A stretch of DNA of 64,000 nucleotides from Collybiopsis luxurians FD-317 M1 (taxonomy: Eukaryota; Basidiomycota; Agaricomycetes; Agaricales; Omphalotaceae). Numbering within the stretch: the first letter of the stretch is position 1; every line of letters starts with the position of its first letter. Shown piece after piece: positions 38,301 through 51,095 of the stretch. Made by a program: the position numbers and the translations under genes. Location of the stretch: NCBI GenBank assembly GCA_000827265.1, contig KN834831.1, forward strand, positions 145,436 to 209,435, in the 5' to 3' direction. Below the pieces are notes generated by a model, which did no database searches, was not told the DNA's origin, and saw nothing but the letters and a program-made list of their open reading frames with translations.

Positions 38301-41300
38301 TGAGCGTGACAACGTGACGGTGAGTGCCTTTTAAATTTGTGTCATGATTATTTTTGAGCTGAGATTCTGGGGTGCCTGGGGTCTTCAGAGTCAGTAAAGG
38401 TATTCAGTCGGAATTGAGAAGAGCTTCTCCGGCATGACAGGGTTGTAACGACTTTTAAAGAAGTCCAGTTGAAGCGCCGCGGAAGCTGAAATAGTAAGTT
38501 GATAAGTTGGGCCGAATTTAGAGCTCAGCTGGAAGCAGCACTGAAGTGAGTAAGAAGGTCGCAACACTGTGGTATATCCAATTCCGCACTAGTCTCGCTG
38601 TCCGCAGACGAGAATCGGAGTTGCTCGTTGTATCTTCTAAACTTCTTTCAGATCCAACAGTACGATGTGCTGTATGCTCAAAGTTTGCGATACGAGTGGC
38701 ACTAGTGTCAAGATCCACACGAGCAGAAACAGTCATAACGGAGGAAAGACCGAAGCGACGTATAATACCACGAGAAAGTTAGTTTTTGCCCGTTTGGATG
38801 ATGAGCGCTAGCGAGCAGATCAGATTGGGAAAGAGACGTACATTGTAGCTGTTACAGGGGCTGGACATTGTATGTAGTCAATGTCTATTCAAGCGTCAAG
38901 GGGCAATCTAGGCCAGATCCCGGCACAAAATACATATTATCTGGCGGTAAGAGCAAGCTCACATTCTGTATGTCAAGAACTGCGTCAACGCGGCAGAGTC
39001 TCTGTAGTTGACGTGCCAGAGGCTCATCGGAAATTCCAGTTGAGTCATGGTAGCGTACGTATACTTTGAGAAGTTTGAGGGTCCTCGGTTTCGAAAGTAT
39101 CACTAACGCTGTGTCCTGAACCTTATACGACGGGGATATCAATCTAGAAAGTTGGTCACAGAAATAATCGAGAGGAGTCAGTTACAGTTGTTTAAGGGAC
39201 ACTCAGTATACACGGAGAAATTTGGGAAAACTCCATTGTACGAGGAGAATTACTAGATCTGATGATATAGAGTTTTCAGTTCGGTGAAGAGAACCTTGCG
39301 TTGGTAAATATGCCAGGCGTTTAAATTAGTACTGGTCTCTGAGTATGGGGTAGTTAACTGCGCATACCTTCACATAGGAATGCAATCCTCGACACATGAA
39401 TTGGGATCGCGTTCCACCGCAAACTTATCGCTGTGAAACAACCTCCGGGTGCAGTCTGTCCAAATCCTCTCCCAATCAGAACCAGTGTGGCGTAGCTGCA
39501 CATATCAGAATTTGGTGAACAGTTATATTTGCAATCGATGTGATGAGTAAGGGATTCCCTTGCAGCTGGAGTAATTTGGGAGTAATTGCCTAGCTCTCGT
39601 GCCAGCGAGCACGGCATTGACAATGACAAGGAATATGAACAGACGGTCCGTCCGGGAACCGAGAACTTCCAGCGCCTGATCCCCACTAATAGCTGTACAT
39701 GATTTGCCATTGACCATGAACGACTTAGGCTGCAAAAATTTTAACTTTTGGGCCTTGATGAGACTAGAAACAAGTTTCGGCCTAGACAGCCACTGATACT
39801 GAAGCTCGGGCCTCGTTCCTTTATTTCTAAGCCGTTTGCGTTTGCCGAGGTAAACTTTCCCGCCGTTAGAGGGAACGCTGGCTGTTCGATAGCAACCACA
39901 AAAAAGAGATCCTAAGCTCAGTTGGAGATGTTATCTGCGCTCTTACTTCCCCGGAATTCCTCGAAGACTCATAGTGACACTGATGAGAAGTATGTTGAAG
40001 CGAAGCTCCCATACCACAGGATGACCGCCACAGGTAAGTTCGGCAAGGGAAAAGACGCTGAATATTATTTTATTATCCATAGGATGTCGAACTGCCTTTT
40101 GAGGGCAGAATCATATGCAGGCAGCTCACGTTCATTTACCCAGAACATATACCGCTGAAGCCTCGGAGAGACAAAGGATATTGCTGTAAAATTGTTACAG
40201 CATTGCAACGAAATTTAGAATATTGATAGCAGGTCTTCTGCGAGATCTGGAGAATTCAAAGCCGCCCGGAATAAGTGAAAGTTACACCTAAACCTCTTCT
40301 TCAGGCGCTTTTGGAGTATGTAGACATCTGAACGTACCAATACTGTGGATTTGCTTCTGAATCCTATGCATTTATTGTAATATTCGTATAATATATTCAT
40401 CTCTCAATCACCATGTTTACGTCCTGGTGTACTTTCGTTAATATTCAAGAAGCTTTAATTAGAACGTCTTCTGACATTTCAACTTCGCACTGCTACGCTA
40501 GCTATAATATTGATCACTTGACGGAAAAGTGTATTCATTATACGCAGACACTGCCGCCAACTTTCAAGTAGTACGTATGCCGTCTTTCGATGCTGTAGCT
40601 AGAAAGAATTGGTTGGAATGCTTTCGAGACCCCGGAGGTTCAAAATGCCACTTTGTTGGGTTTCAGAGTTGAGCTGTCTGATAATGAAGCATCGCCCATG
40701 CAAAATAAAGGTACAGGTTTGCCTGTTTGAAAGCGAGTTAATAATCATGAAGATCAGTATATGGGGATGATAAAGTATTTTGAGCGAAATCTTCCGATCC
40801 CCAACTGTCAGGGCTCAAAGACTTCCGAGTGTTCCCGGTTTGCGCGAGTTGAACGAAACAGACGGGTTGAAACTTGAATATCGATTTGCGGCCTGATACG
40901 GAGCTGTTGGGATCAAATTATATACATAGACAATTTCCGTCCAAAATCGACCATTCAAAAGATGGAATTATTGGAATGAATCCAAGCGCGTCGCCACTGT
41001 TTCCAGGGCATAGATGCGGTAGGATACGGTTCTCGTAGATCTGGATATATGCAGGAAGGAGACGGTCTGTTTTGAAGAGACAGTTCAAACCTAAATGGGA
41101 GAGAAAATTCGTAGCGCAGATCAAGCGCATATAAGGATAATCAATTTATTGATTCACAAGGCGACATACGATGAATGCAATGCAGCGGGACGTGACGAGT
41201 TTGCGACGAGGAATTTGCAGCATGGTTGCCGAATCCAAAAAGTGCTAAAGTCGTTACAGTAAGGTCGGTGAGCATTGAGAAGTATCCGAGTAGCTCTGTA

Positions 41301-42250
41301 ATCAAGGAACGTCGACAAGATGTTGAGATTCTGAGCTCGTTTAACGAATAAAAATACCAGCATATGAGCATAGAAATTCCACCTGGGCCCGTAGGGCGAT
41401 TATTGGTCGATAAGACGTATGATAGACTTTGACTGCTTTGGCGAGACTGGAGGATATAAGCGAAGTACGACAACGCGGATAATAGGCACTTCAATACTTG
41501 TCAGTTCTTATTCACTTGCACACGAATCCTGGAAACTTACAGAATTCCGAATAAATATCTGAGTGAATTCAAGGGGAGCTATGACCTCTGGTCCATTCCA
41601 GCTGTCCGTATACGAGTACTGGAGGGACTTCCTTCGAAAGATTGACACACCAAAAGGGAGTACAAGCTTGCACATAGTATTTCTTTCGGCCGATCTTTTG
41701 AAATTCCTAATATCGCTATATGGCCAAGTTTGATACAGGACTTGAGAGATATCCGGTAAAACCGATCAAACACTCAAAGTCTTGCGCTAGAGATTCAGCC
41801 TCTAGGGAGGTACTTACTCGACGCAAGAGCCCTTGCGTTCCTTGATAGATATTGCATCGGACCTGCCGCAAACAGCAACAGTTTGAACGTGTTTGTTTCG
41901 ATACTCGAAGAGGTAGTGCACTAAAGCCCTGAACTCGCGATACAAGCACTGACCTTTCCGTTCTAGTCACAGCTTGTATGAGAAACAATTGTATTTCGTG
42001 CCATAGGCCAGAAAGCATAAGCACTGACCTTGAAACTATGCAGTCTTGGCCAGGTATGCTTGAACCTCGACATTGTGCACTGAGATGGAATTCCTTGTTC
42101 GTGCCTATCAGGACAGACAGGGGACTTGTTGCTGTCGTCGAAGTAGGTAATTGGGCGCTAATTGCTACGCGCCCAAGAGTAGCGTTCACTGATGACATAA
42201 TAATAATTTTCTATTCTGCTCCACTAGGACGTTGGTCATCGTGCAGCACG
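35320..42250. other. 7 kb region without a recognisable gene
   Basis: Short frames on both strands have no recognisable motifs and no convincing splice-linked coding series. Transposon remnants are possible, but no diagnostic catalytic motif or terminal repeat was seen. The right end must include the promoter of the TRP-like gene. Confidence 0.5.
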
Positions 42251-45200
42251 ATGGCGAGCTATGCCCTCAAGTTGCTGCTCTGGCTTTCCCTATACCTTGT
42301 CATCGTCAATGCTGATCCAGCGACCCTCTCTTTCTCCGACTGCTTCACACCTAATGGCACAAATACGACCCAAAAACTTTCTGTATCCACGGTGTACGGC
42401 CAAGTGCTTCATGACGGGTCGTCAGAGCCATATCTGAATTTGACGGTCCTTGGAACGACGCCTGCAGAAATCCAAAACTCTGTCAATAATAGTGGAGAAC
42501 TTTGTGAGTTTCTAGCGATGCCTCGTGTGTCCCAAACTAACGGTGATCTTTAGCCACACTGTTCACGACCAGCTCAGTTTTGACTCTCAGTGTTTTTACG
42601 AATAGCTCCAAGTTTTGCCAGACCTTACGGCCTCCATCACCCCTTCCATCTCCTGGTACCGATTTCAACAGTTCTTATTACTGCCCGCTACCAATAGGCG
42701 CCTTTGCATTTTCATCTTCAATTCCCTGGGGAGCTAATCGTGCTCTAACCACCATAAGCACTCGTCTTAGCGCAGTGGATCCATATGGCACTGAACTCAT
42801 CTGCATAGATGTAAACACAACGCCGCTGTCTCCAGAACCTGATAATCCATACGGAGCCGCAATATCAATATTTTGGGTCACTGTTGGTCTTGCAATTGGG
42901 TACTGGGTTGTGGTTGGAATAGCACGGATTGTTTCTGCTTGGGATCGTGGGCTGACGCGACCGGGAAGAAATCCGTGGGCACGGGCTCAAAGTGCCGGCT
43001 ATATTCTAGCCAGTGCTATAAGTGGCGAACGGCTGGCAACTTCTCCCGCCTTACTACGGTTTTGTGAGTCAAGGGGCAGTTTCAACAAGAAAACATTCGC
43101 TAATGCAGTGTATAGGTACACCGTCTATGAGGGATCTCATCTTTCATGCGCAATGGTGCTCAGCACTGTCCATGGTCGCCGTTCAGTGGCCCATGTTCAT
43201 CTGTACGTCGATTGATTGCAAGTCAGTGTAATATCGTTTTTTCTGAATCATTTTCACAGATCCGCTCCTGACCCAGACTGCTTGGTCCACGCTTTCATAT
43301 AGTGAGCATCTGCTAGGAACTCCCATCTCTCGCACTTCTGATTATCCTTGACAGATATTAGTATAACGTCCAATGAGCGATGGAATTCTCTCTCCACCGC
43401 TCCTTACAACCCACCGTCAAATTTCTCTGACCAGCTATCTGACAGCACTTCCGTCCTTTTCATCGATCCAAACGCGTCAAATCTTCTCTTCACCCTTCCC
43501 GAGAACGCAACAGATGGCATTTCATCTTTCGCTTATACAATTGGCGTACGTCCACAAGAACTGTTTGGCATTTGCCTTACGCTGTTCCTCGCCATCCTCG
43601 CCGCAACTATCGTCCTCTCCCTTTTAGTATGGTTTGTGGATCATGTAGTATGCCTTATCACCGGCGCTCTCACCGATTCATCTTCGGCGCCTGGCATCAA
43701 GATGTCTGGCACGCGAAGTCCTGCGTTTGGGGCGAAAGACGACGGGGGCAATACCGACGAAAATAAGTCTCTCAACAGCAGAGATTTATCCGCAATCGTC
43801 CGACCGCCTCCTAGATTTGGTTTTGGAATTGGAGCTCATAGTAAATGGCGGAGGTGGTGGCGTGGACAAACCGCTAGCTTGGCTTTGAGCTCGTTCCATG
43901 GCAGTGTACTGCATGGGAATCTCGTCCGTATCCTCGTTCTTTTCCACCTCCCTGTCACCATTTTTTCCGTGTATCAAATGACTCTGCCTTCCTCGGAAGC
44001 ATCGTTGTCTTCAAGAGCCCTCGCAGCCCTTTCTTTTGCCATTATATCATGTCTTATTCCTGCGATACTGGTCATTCGTGTGCGGCTTACTACAACAAAT
44101 AAATTGTACGAAGAAACGCGAACGTTGTTGTCTTTGGGTCCCCTTTACAATCACTATCGTCATGGCTCACAGATGTTTGCTTCACTGCTGTTTGCCACCA
44201 ATTTAGCCTTTGGAATTACTATAGGTGCTGCACAAAAGAGCGGGACTGCACAGGCCATAGTTATCTTAGTAGTAGAGGTTATTTCCGCCCTCGTAACGAC
44301 CATCTGGCTGCCGTGGGGTACGGGTGCGAGCATGGGGCTGATTAGCTTTTTGTTTTGCGTAGCAAGGATTGTAATTGCGGTTCTACTTGTCATTCTGGCT
44401 CCCGCGGTATGTTGCCTTGTCTCCTCTTTCAGTGACATATGTTGAAGATTCTGTAGATTTCAGTTGGAACGGGTGCTGAAGGTTGGGTAGCCTACGGCAT
44501 ACTGATCATTCTTGCCTTGATATATCTCGCATTCGCTCTCATGCTTGTCGTCAAAATTATCGAAGCAGTCGTTCGAATCGTGGGTGGTGTCTCTTTTGAT
44601 AAATCTCGACACTCTGTCGACAGTGGCCTTCTCGGTGCCTGTGGCTTGTTGGGATGCTGCGGCGGCCCTCGTAAAAAATCTCGTCGAAGCAAGAATAGAA
44701 AATCTGCAGGCCGATCAGGGTACCAACAAGCCGACTCGGAGCTTCGCTCCCCTCTATCAGAATTGTCATATCCACCCACTATAGGTGGCACGGGCAAGGG
44801 CGGTTCCATTCATTCGAGTGGTCCGCCACCGTCTGTGTTGAAGCCGGAGCATGCTTTTAGGCCGTACAAAGAAGAGAGTGATGACGAGAATGGATATATC
44901 ATGGGTGCATGGCAACCTTTCCAGAATCGAACATCTGGTTATATACCTGTCTCTGACTCGGCTCCGACTACTGCCCCTGCCGCCACCAAGAGCTCTGGCT
45001 TCTCTCGAGTCGGTGGAGGAAGAGCGCATATCGACACTCCTTACGCAATAGCCCAAAACCAGGCTTCTGGCTCGACACATACCTTCCCATCCATAGAGCG
45101 TCCAGTTGTGAATCAAAATGCAAACGGAAGTAGTGCCAGTCTCCCTAGGCCCCGATACGAAGATGAGTCACCTCCACCTTCGGTCTCGTCGAATGTTGCG

Positions 45201-45761
45201 CTAGGACAGAGGCAAGTGCATGAACAGAATGCGCTACCACCTGGCGCAATGATGCCTTTCCATGTGCGAACGAAGTCGCAGACAGCTATCATCGAACATG
45301 TTGAAGTTAATCCTCTAGCAAATCGACAGCCAGGCTCTTCATCATCTACCAATGTCATCGGGTCCCGTCCACCCTCGCGAGCGAACCGTTTCGAGTCCGG
45401 CGGCTCGGCTCCTCCTACATCTTATCGTAGAAGAAGTGCGACTGTGGAAAGCGACGATGATAGCTCCTACGGTCGTTCAAAGAAGAAATGGTATCATATA
45501 CGCAGAAGTCGAGCTCATAGCACGGAAGGGTATTCAGTTCCGTCTACACCGAACTCAGCTCCGGCTGGAGACAGTGCTCCCCTCGACCCTCCTGCATCTG
45601 CGACACCAGGGAGATCGTTTGTTGTCATTCGGAAGCAGCAGCCATCACCTGCCAAGTCTCTACAAGCAGCCAGCTCCTCGCTCCCTGCTACACCTACACC
45701 TAACGCCATCTCCTTTGCGAGAGATGGTGGGGCTAGCCCGAGTGCAGCCGGCTCAAGCTGA
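42251..45761 (+). CDS. TRP-like/FLC family membrane protein with ML-like domain
   Basis: Six exons (42251-42503, 42554-43063, 43116-43202, 43260-43301, 43355-44406, 44457-45761) give 1082 aa. A signal peptide (KLLLWLSLYLVIVNA) precedes a luminal ML-like (TRP_N) domain with many NxT/NxS sites and paired Cys. The TRP-like transmembrane region starts with ISIFWVTVGLAIGYWVVVGI and includes the family block TPSMRDLIFHAQWC...VAVQWPMF and about nine hydrophobic helices. The 350-residue tail is cytosolic, Ser/Pro-rich with a Cys/Gly patch (LGACGLLGCCGG) and a basic cluster after it. Relatives are fission yeast Pkd2 and yeast Flc proteins, linked to calcium homeostasis, cell-wall integrity and heme/FAD handling; which role applies cannot be told. 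It faces the CNH-like gene tail to tail, 372 bp away. Confidence 0.9.
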
Positions 45762-46133
45762 TTCATTTACGACTAATTTACGCACCTTCATTTGGACAAC
45801 ATTATCACTATTTTACGCACTATTATGGTTCTTTTTTGTTTTCTGGCTGTTGTGTATCTCTATCTATAATTGCTTTCAAATCGTTCGAACCATTGCGGAT
45901 TCGCGGACTATCATGCATTTTCTTCTACGCTAACCCTTAGCTACAGTGCCTTTTCCTATCCCCGAACCCTTCCATGTGCCAGAATGTACATTAATAGACA
46001 ATAAATTTTTTTTGGGATATGAACTAGCGAAGATTTTTAAGTACAATAGTCCATACAACACACCAAGTCCATTAAATGTCTGTTTTAGATGCTCCAAGTC
46101 CATTTCCTTATTTCATTCCAAAAAGTAGAAAAT
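45762..46133. other. Convergent 3' region
   Basis: 372 bp between the stop codons of the TRP-like and CNH-like genes. AT-rich with AATAAA-like motifs (for example near 46000) that could serve 3' end formation. No gene is seen. Confidence 0.6.
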
Positions 46134-48810
46134 TTACTGCTCCTCATCCTCATAATCCGCCGTTAACGACCCGCCCAGCCAAAATACTCGAAAATCCTCC
46201 AAACCCTTCCTGCACCAACAGTAAAGTCCCTTTTCCAGTTCGAGCTGAGTCGAGTCCATGCTGACACCGGACATGCTACTCAACGAGGAGTAGGAGCGAT
46301 TCAGGCCGTTCATACTGTGGGACATTGTGTGCTGACGATCCCAATGACCGCCGGTACATAGGAATCCTGCATCTCCGCCGGTATCTTCCTCCGCATAAAA
46401 AGAATCATCGGCACGAGCTTTACCCTTACCTTTGCCGAAAAGAGACGGCAATGAGATTTCTTGTACCTCTATCCCAAGCTCGCCAAGGGATATCAGCTGG
46501 AGATAGGCTGGGGTCGAGAATCCATCCATGTCCGGTTCTGATCCCTCGAAAATTCTCGCAACGAGGTCGGTAGGGGTATTTCTCCACATAATGGAGCGGA
46601 TCGGAGGAAGGGAAAAGTGATTGGTAGGGAGAGGACTGGGCAGAATATGTGTCCGTTTTCCGCGCGTCAACATGATCACCTTCATCGCTTGTAACGGTGC
46701 TCCGGGTGCCGACACGGGCAATTCACAAAATGCAGGTGGAATCCATTTCCCGATCGAAGAAGTGTCCATCGATATACGTGATTTTCGATGACTGGTGGGA
46801 CTTGTGGTCTCTCTGGCAGGCCAAAACTGGCTTTCATCGTGCATTTCCATTTCTCCAACGGCAGAGTCCGCTAGGCGGATCCAGCCGGCTTTCTTGTCGA
46901 ATATGACGAAAAGACTGAGTTGGGTTCCGTAATTCAGTGTCACCCCAGAAGTGTTGGTGGACAGACGATGGGATTCACGAGAAGTACTGGAACTATCCGT
47001 ACGTCTGTGAGAAGTGTGCTTGTACCCTGAGTCTGAGAAACTCCGTGTAACATCGGTAACGCTTTGCTGAAAGAATGTAATACTTCGAGGAACGAGCGGC
47101 GTATAGAATTCCTGCAAGGAATTTTGGTTGACAGGGCAAAAAAAAATGTAAAAAAAGGTTCAACGTAAAATACTCACCTTTAAGAAATGAAAAGCCCGCT
47201 CCCCTCTGGGAGTTTCATATAAAAGTATAGTGGATTTGGTGGCTATAGCAAGTAAGCGGCTTTCACGGCCTCTGGATCGATCTTCGTTTCCCCACAAAGT
47301 GTAAGATAAGACTGAAGAAGTACTGAGACGAGAACCGGGCGTAGCCAGAGGAACAAAATCCGTCGCCCAACGCAGAGGCAGATCATCGATGACATCCCAA
47401 CTCGCTGATTCAGAAGAATCTTGTCGCCCCGGCGAAACGGAGCGGCTTCTTCGTTTGCTTGCAGTTGAGGATACAGATGGCGACGGAGAGAGTAACGATT
47501 GATATGATGAAGAAGAATGTTCCGACCCATGGTTTCCAGGCGAGTCAATCAAATTCTTCAAGCCTCGAGCAAGGCTATGCTGCGGACGATGTCGTTTCGG
47601 CGGGGTTTGCTGCGCCTGCCAGTTAGACGGCCTCCGAAGATCTAGCGGCCGCACGCCCTGAAGAAGGACCCTTCAATTTTAGAAGTAATGAATGAACATG
47701 AGGAAGGGTACTCACTTTTTGCGTTACTGCCCACTTTGCCAAGCTGATCAAACTAGTTAGGTTGTACATCCGAAGGGACCTCAAAGATTCGGAATCTTTA
47801 CTTGATGATGGAGAATCGGCTTCAGGGCCTACGAGAAGGAGAACGACGCCCTGGGGGGTTCCACGGGCGTCATGTTCCATCTCGAGAACGGACATCTGAA
47901 AAACCCTATTGAGAGTGAGAGGTAAAATGGAGTATAACTGTAATGCTACCGTACCCTTCTCCAGTCCATATGGGACGGGATTGTGCTTCCTCGGGGCCTT
48001 TAACGCTAATCCCTGCGCCTTCAGAGCGTGGATACATGTCAAGAACGGAAAGACCTTCGTCATGTCCAATCAAAAGTAACTTTCCTTCCAAAATCGGCAG
48101 CACGCAGCGAATGGGAGTTGTCGTGTGAGGGAGAAATCTTGATCCAAAATTATGCATTCTTAAATGAGTAGGCACAAGCTTTAGGCTTACAGAAGGCAAC
48201 GGAGGAAGGGGGGGAGATAAGGAAGGTTGGGAGGCTCTTGATATATGAAGATTTTGAAGATCATTCGTTTGGATGTGCAGGGACATTGCTGAAGGAGTAG
48301 GAGGTTCATTTACAATCGTCGGAATGGCCGGATATTCTGCGGTATCTTCCGAACCATACTTTGGTAGAAGCATTAATCGAAGAGCGTATTATGGACGGAT
48401 TGGAGGGTAACATTACCATTTCCTCATTTCCCCAGCCCCGTTCGCGTCTTCTCATCCGCTCCTCCGAGGAAATGTCTGCATAACGTTCTGCTGCCCTGAA
48501 GGAGCATATGAGGATTTGACTCGATTGTCATCAGGAATTTCCTACCGCTTCTCTATCCAGCCTCTCCAGCGCCCGAATCTAGCGATGGAAGTATTGATAA
48601 ATTCGCGTAACCAAGTGATAAAACTGAGCCTGAAACGAACCTGGAATTGGGTCCATTCTGAGCGGCGAGGTCTTCATAAGTTGGAAGTCCATCTGTATTG
48701 GTCGGATCACCTGTATCCTGCTCAATGTGAGGGTAATCTTCAGAGGACATGGAGGTAGAATTCAGAGGACGAGAGTACGTGACATGCACCGCTTCGGTTG
48801 CTGACGCCAT
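46134..48810 (-). CDS. Conserved fungal protein with CNH/WD40-like propeller region
   Basis: Seven exons (48810-48641, 48578-48546, 48495-48417, 48358-47955, 47905-47716, 47657-47178, 47111-46134) give 777 aa. The 33-nt second exon supplies FGRWRGWIEKR, needed to join NGPNSR to AAERYADIS; without it phase is still legal but the motif breaks. The N-terminus has an LPTYEDL motif (LPxY, a possible WW-domain ligand). The middle has blocks typical of citron-homology propellers: LLLIGHDEGLSVLDMYP, VFQMSVLEM, GVVLLLVG and LRMYNLTSLISLAKW. Then comes a Ser-rich basic linker and a second beta-rich half (SLFVIFDKKAGWIRLAD, AMKVIMLTRGKRTHILP). No catalytic motif or membrane span is seen. A scaffold role in signalling or trafficking is inference only. 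The acceptor of exon 4 (CCAAAG) is weak. Confidence 0.65.
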
Positions 48811-48948
48811 CGAACACCAAGGTAACAATCCTTTGAATAATATTTACCCAATTCAAGGAAAAACCAGGGGGACCATTGACTAGATCTATGTTTTCGACCA
48901 CCCTTTCCCTCGTGAAATATCAGAGAAAAAATAAATATCAAAAATATA

Positions 48949-49046
48949 TGCATCAGAGGGGAGTCGAACCCCTTTCCCGGCCAGAAGAACTACATACATA
49001 GCGAAACTATGGGAAGACCGGATCATAACCGTTAGACCACTGATGC
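48949..49046 (-). tRNA. tRNA-Gly (CCC), intron-containing
   Basis: The minus strand folds into a complete cloverleaf. The acceptor stem is GCATCAG/CTGATGC; the anticodon stem is CGGTC/GGCCG with one G:T pair; loop positions 32-37 read TTCCCA, giving anticodon CCC; the T arm is AGGGG-TTCGACT-CCCCT. An intron of about 26 nt (about 49009-48984) lies just 3' of position 37, the standard place for nuclear tRNA introns. The discriminator base is A. The D stem is short (3 bp) but acceptable. No CCA is encoded, as expected. Confidence 0.9.
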
Positions 49047-51095
49047 TTCATTAATGTTGGGCAAATAGCATTATTAATTATCATCTCGGCAGAAAGCCGT
49101 ATTGACTCTACGAAGTAGAGATTGAGAATACGAAGTGAGAATACGAAAGTTGGTACTACTACTACTACAAAAATTGTTTCACGAGATTGAAATCTCGGGC
49201 TTTGAAAATCATTGAACAAGGCGTAAACTAGCGTGAATTCATTCGAAAAGTATGAAGCTCGAGTAAGTCGAGCTAACGAAAAAAAATCAAAGACCGAGAA
49301 TGCTGCGGATTTCATCATCAGTTTCAAACTTTGTCGTGCAAGGGTCAGACCATACCTCTAATTGCATCCCGTTCAGTACGATGCGGACGGTGCTCTCATG
49401 CAATGACGCAGAAGCTATTCGTCGCGCTCGAGGTCGACTCTTGGTCGATTGGCAGCAGACTTGTGCCTTTAACATCTTCGGATATGGGTGATGATGACTG
49501 CTCATCAACGTTCGTAGAAATGGTTTCCGAAGAGGTGACGTAGAAGAGGATAGATTGGAAGGAATCCATTGCGGTTAAAGATTGAGTGTTAATGGTAGTT
49601 GAGGCGTCACCGAGTCGTAAAAGTGAAAGGACGATAAAAGTCGCTCTGAAGAAAAACTCCTCTAAAAGGCTGGCTTTTAAAGACCTTGAATGGTAAGGGG
49701 TACAAGCTTGCTTGATCGCTGTCCCTGGCTATAACAATAAGCTTGGGATGTAAGCACGCAGCGTTCCTTTCCTTCTTATTGTGTTGGCCCGGCTTTAAAG
49801 ATCTTAGATTAATTCTCACTGAGAGAGTCAGGCATATCACTCTGCTGAATGGGTTAACAGAAATTTGCTCACTCATGCTACCCGCAGAAAGACAATAAAA
49901 CAATAAGGAAAAAGCCAAATCAGACTTGCGGAACGACCTAGATGCGAACCTCATCGTACCTGATCTAGAAAGGACAGGCGGACCTCTTCAATACAGCAAA
50001 TACAGTGTGAGCGGTCGTGGAAGATCAGTTACTTCGGCGAGTTGGGAGTCGCGACTCGCGAACCCTCGGCGGCGCATCTTGCCACGACCTCGTGATCTTT
50101 GCGTGATTCTGGGAACAAACTTCTTTCCATGAGTCAGAGATTCTGACTCAGTGACTGACACGGCAACGGTAGACTCAGTCGTTCCTGAGCGTGTCAAGAC
50201 TCAAGATTCAAGAATCAAACGTTAAAATTCTGAACATAACCTTCACTCAGACCTCTCCTTGTCCAGCTATTCTTATCGAATGCCAGTACAAATGCCAGTA
50301 CGAAGAGGTTTCAACTTGACCCTCTCCCACATTTCAAGCTCACGGCACCCCGCTATCACCAATGATGCTACCTAGGAAAAGCATATGGCGACAGGAAATT
50401 GCTGCTCTCAAACTTGTTTCGTCTCTGAGGATAATAGCGTTCAATTCTAGACCAGCCTCAGATTCTATCAGCAAAAACACCGCCGAAAATTGGCGATCCC
50501 ACATTTCTATAAACTTGTTTTCCCAAAAATAACTCTATTTCCATTCTTATGTCCCTGAAATGGATACTCTTATCGTGAAGGAGAAGAGTTGAGTTGACAC
50601 TGCTTTGACACCATCAGCGCTCACCGCATTGCCTGGCAGATCACACTGACATCTGAAATCCCGCGAACTCCCATCCACCAGGCTGGCTGTCTTTACGCTC
50701 TTCGTTGCTCCTAAATACGGAGAGCAACTCCCTCATCTTATTGGTTACAAGAAGGAAATGCTTCTTGCTATCTGAATCAGGACTGTTCCGATGCGGGCAC
50801 TGGTATCCTTGTTATAAATGTATGATGATGATATTTGACATCGCTCTGACTTCCTTCCGACTTCCTTTATCAATCCCTTTTTGATGAAATATTGATGGAC
50901 TCAGCGCTCAAAGTGCCACTATCCGGACCCCAGCGTCATTCAGACAAGGACGCGCAGATTTAAAGCGTCCTACCTGTTTGAGGTTTCTTTCCTCATTTGT
51001 CCCAACTTGCGTTCTTCCTTCTCTGCCCCCTCGATTCGTTCATTGACTTTAAGTTTCATCTCCTTTTCGATACTTTCGAATTCGTTCCTTCCAAA
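49047..51095. other. Intergenic region upstream of the bestrophin-like gene
   Basis: About 2 kb. A short minus-strand frame at 49287-49508 ends in a plausible but unidentified segment (RIVLNGMQLEVWSDPCTTKF) with no supporting exons. A paired TGAGTCA/TGACTCA site occurs at 50130-50150. The rest shows no gene. Confidence 0.5.
50130..50150. promoter_or_regulatory. Inverted pair of Gcn4/AP-1-type sites
   Basis: A 9-bp perfect inverted repeat (TGAGTCAGA, GAT spacer, TCTGACTCA) places two TGA(C/G)TCA bZIP consensus sites 14 bp apart. It lies about 950 bp upstream of the bestrophin-like start, and two partial sites (GTGACTGA, TAGACTCA) follow within 40 bp. Gcn4/AP-1-type bZIP factors bind this consensus; use in this organism is inferred. 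Confidence 0.45.

Noticed and set aside
41716..42198. 160-aa minus-strand frame upstream of the TRP-like gene
   Set aside because: No domain recognised and no neighbouring exons in phase.
49287..49508. Possible small minus-strand gene ending DDEIRSILGL
   Set aside because: The ending looks protein-like, but no ATG-led exon chain or family could be found.
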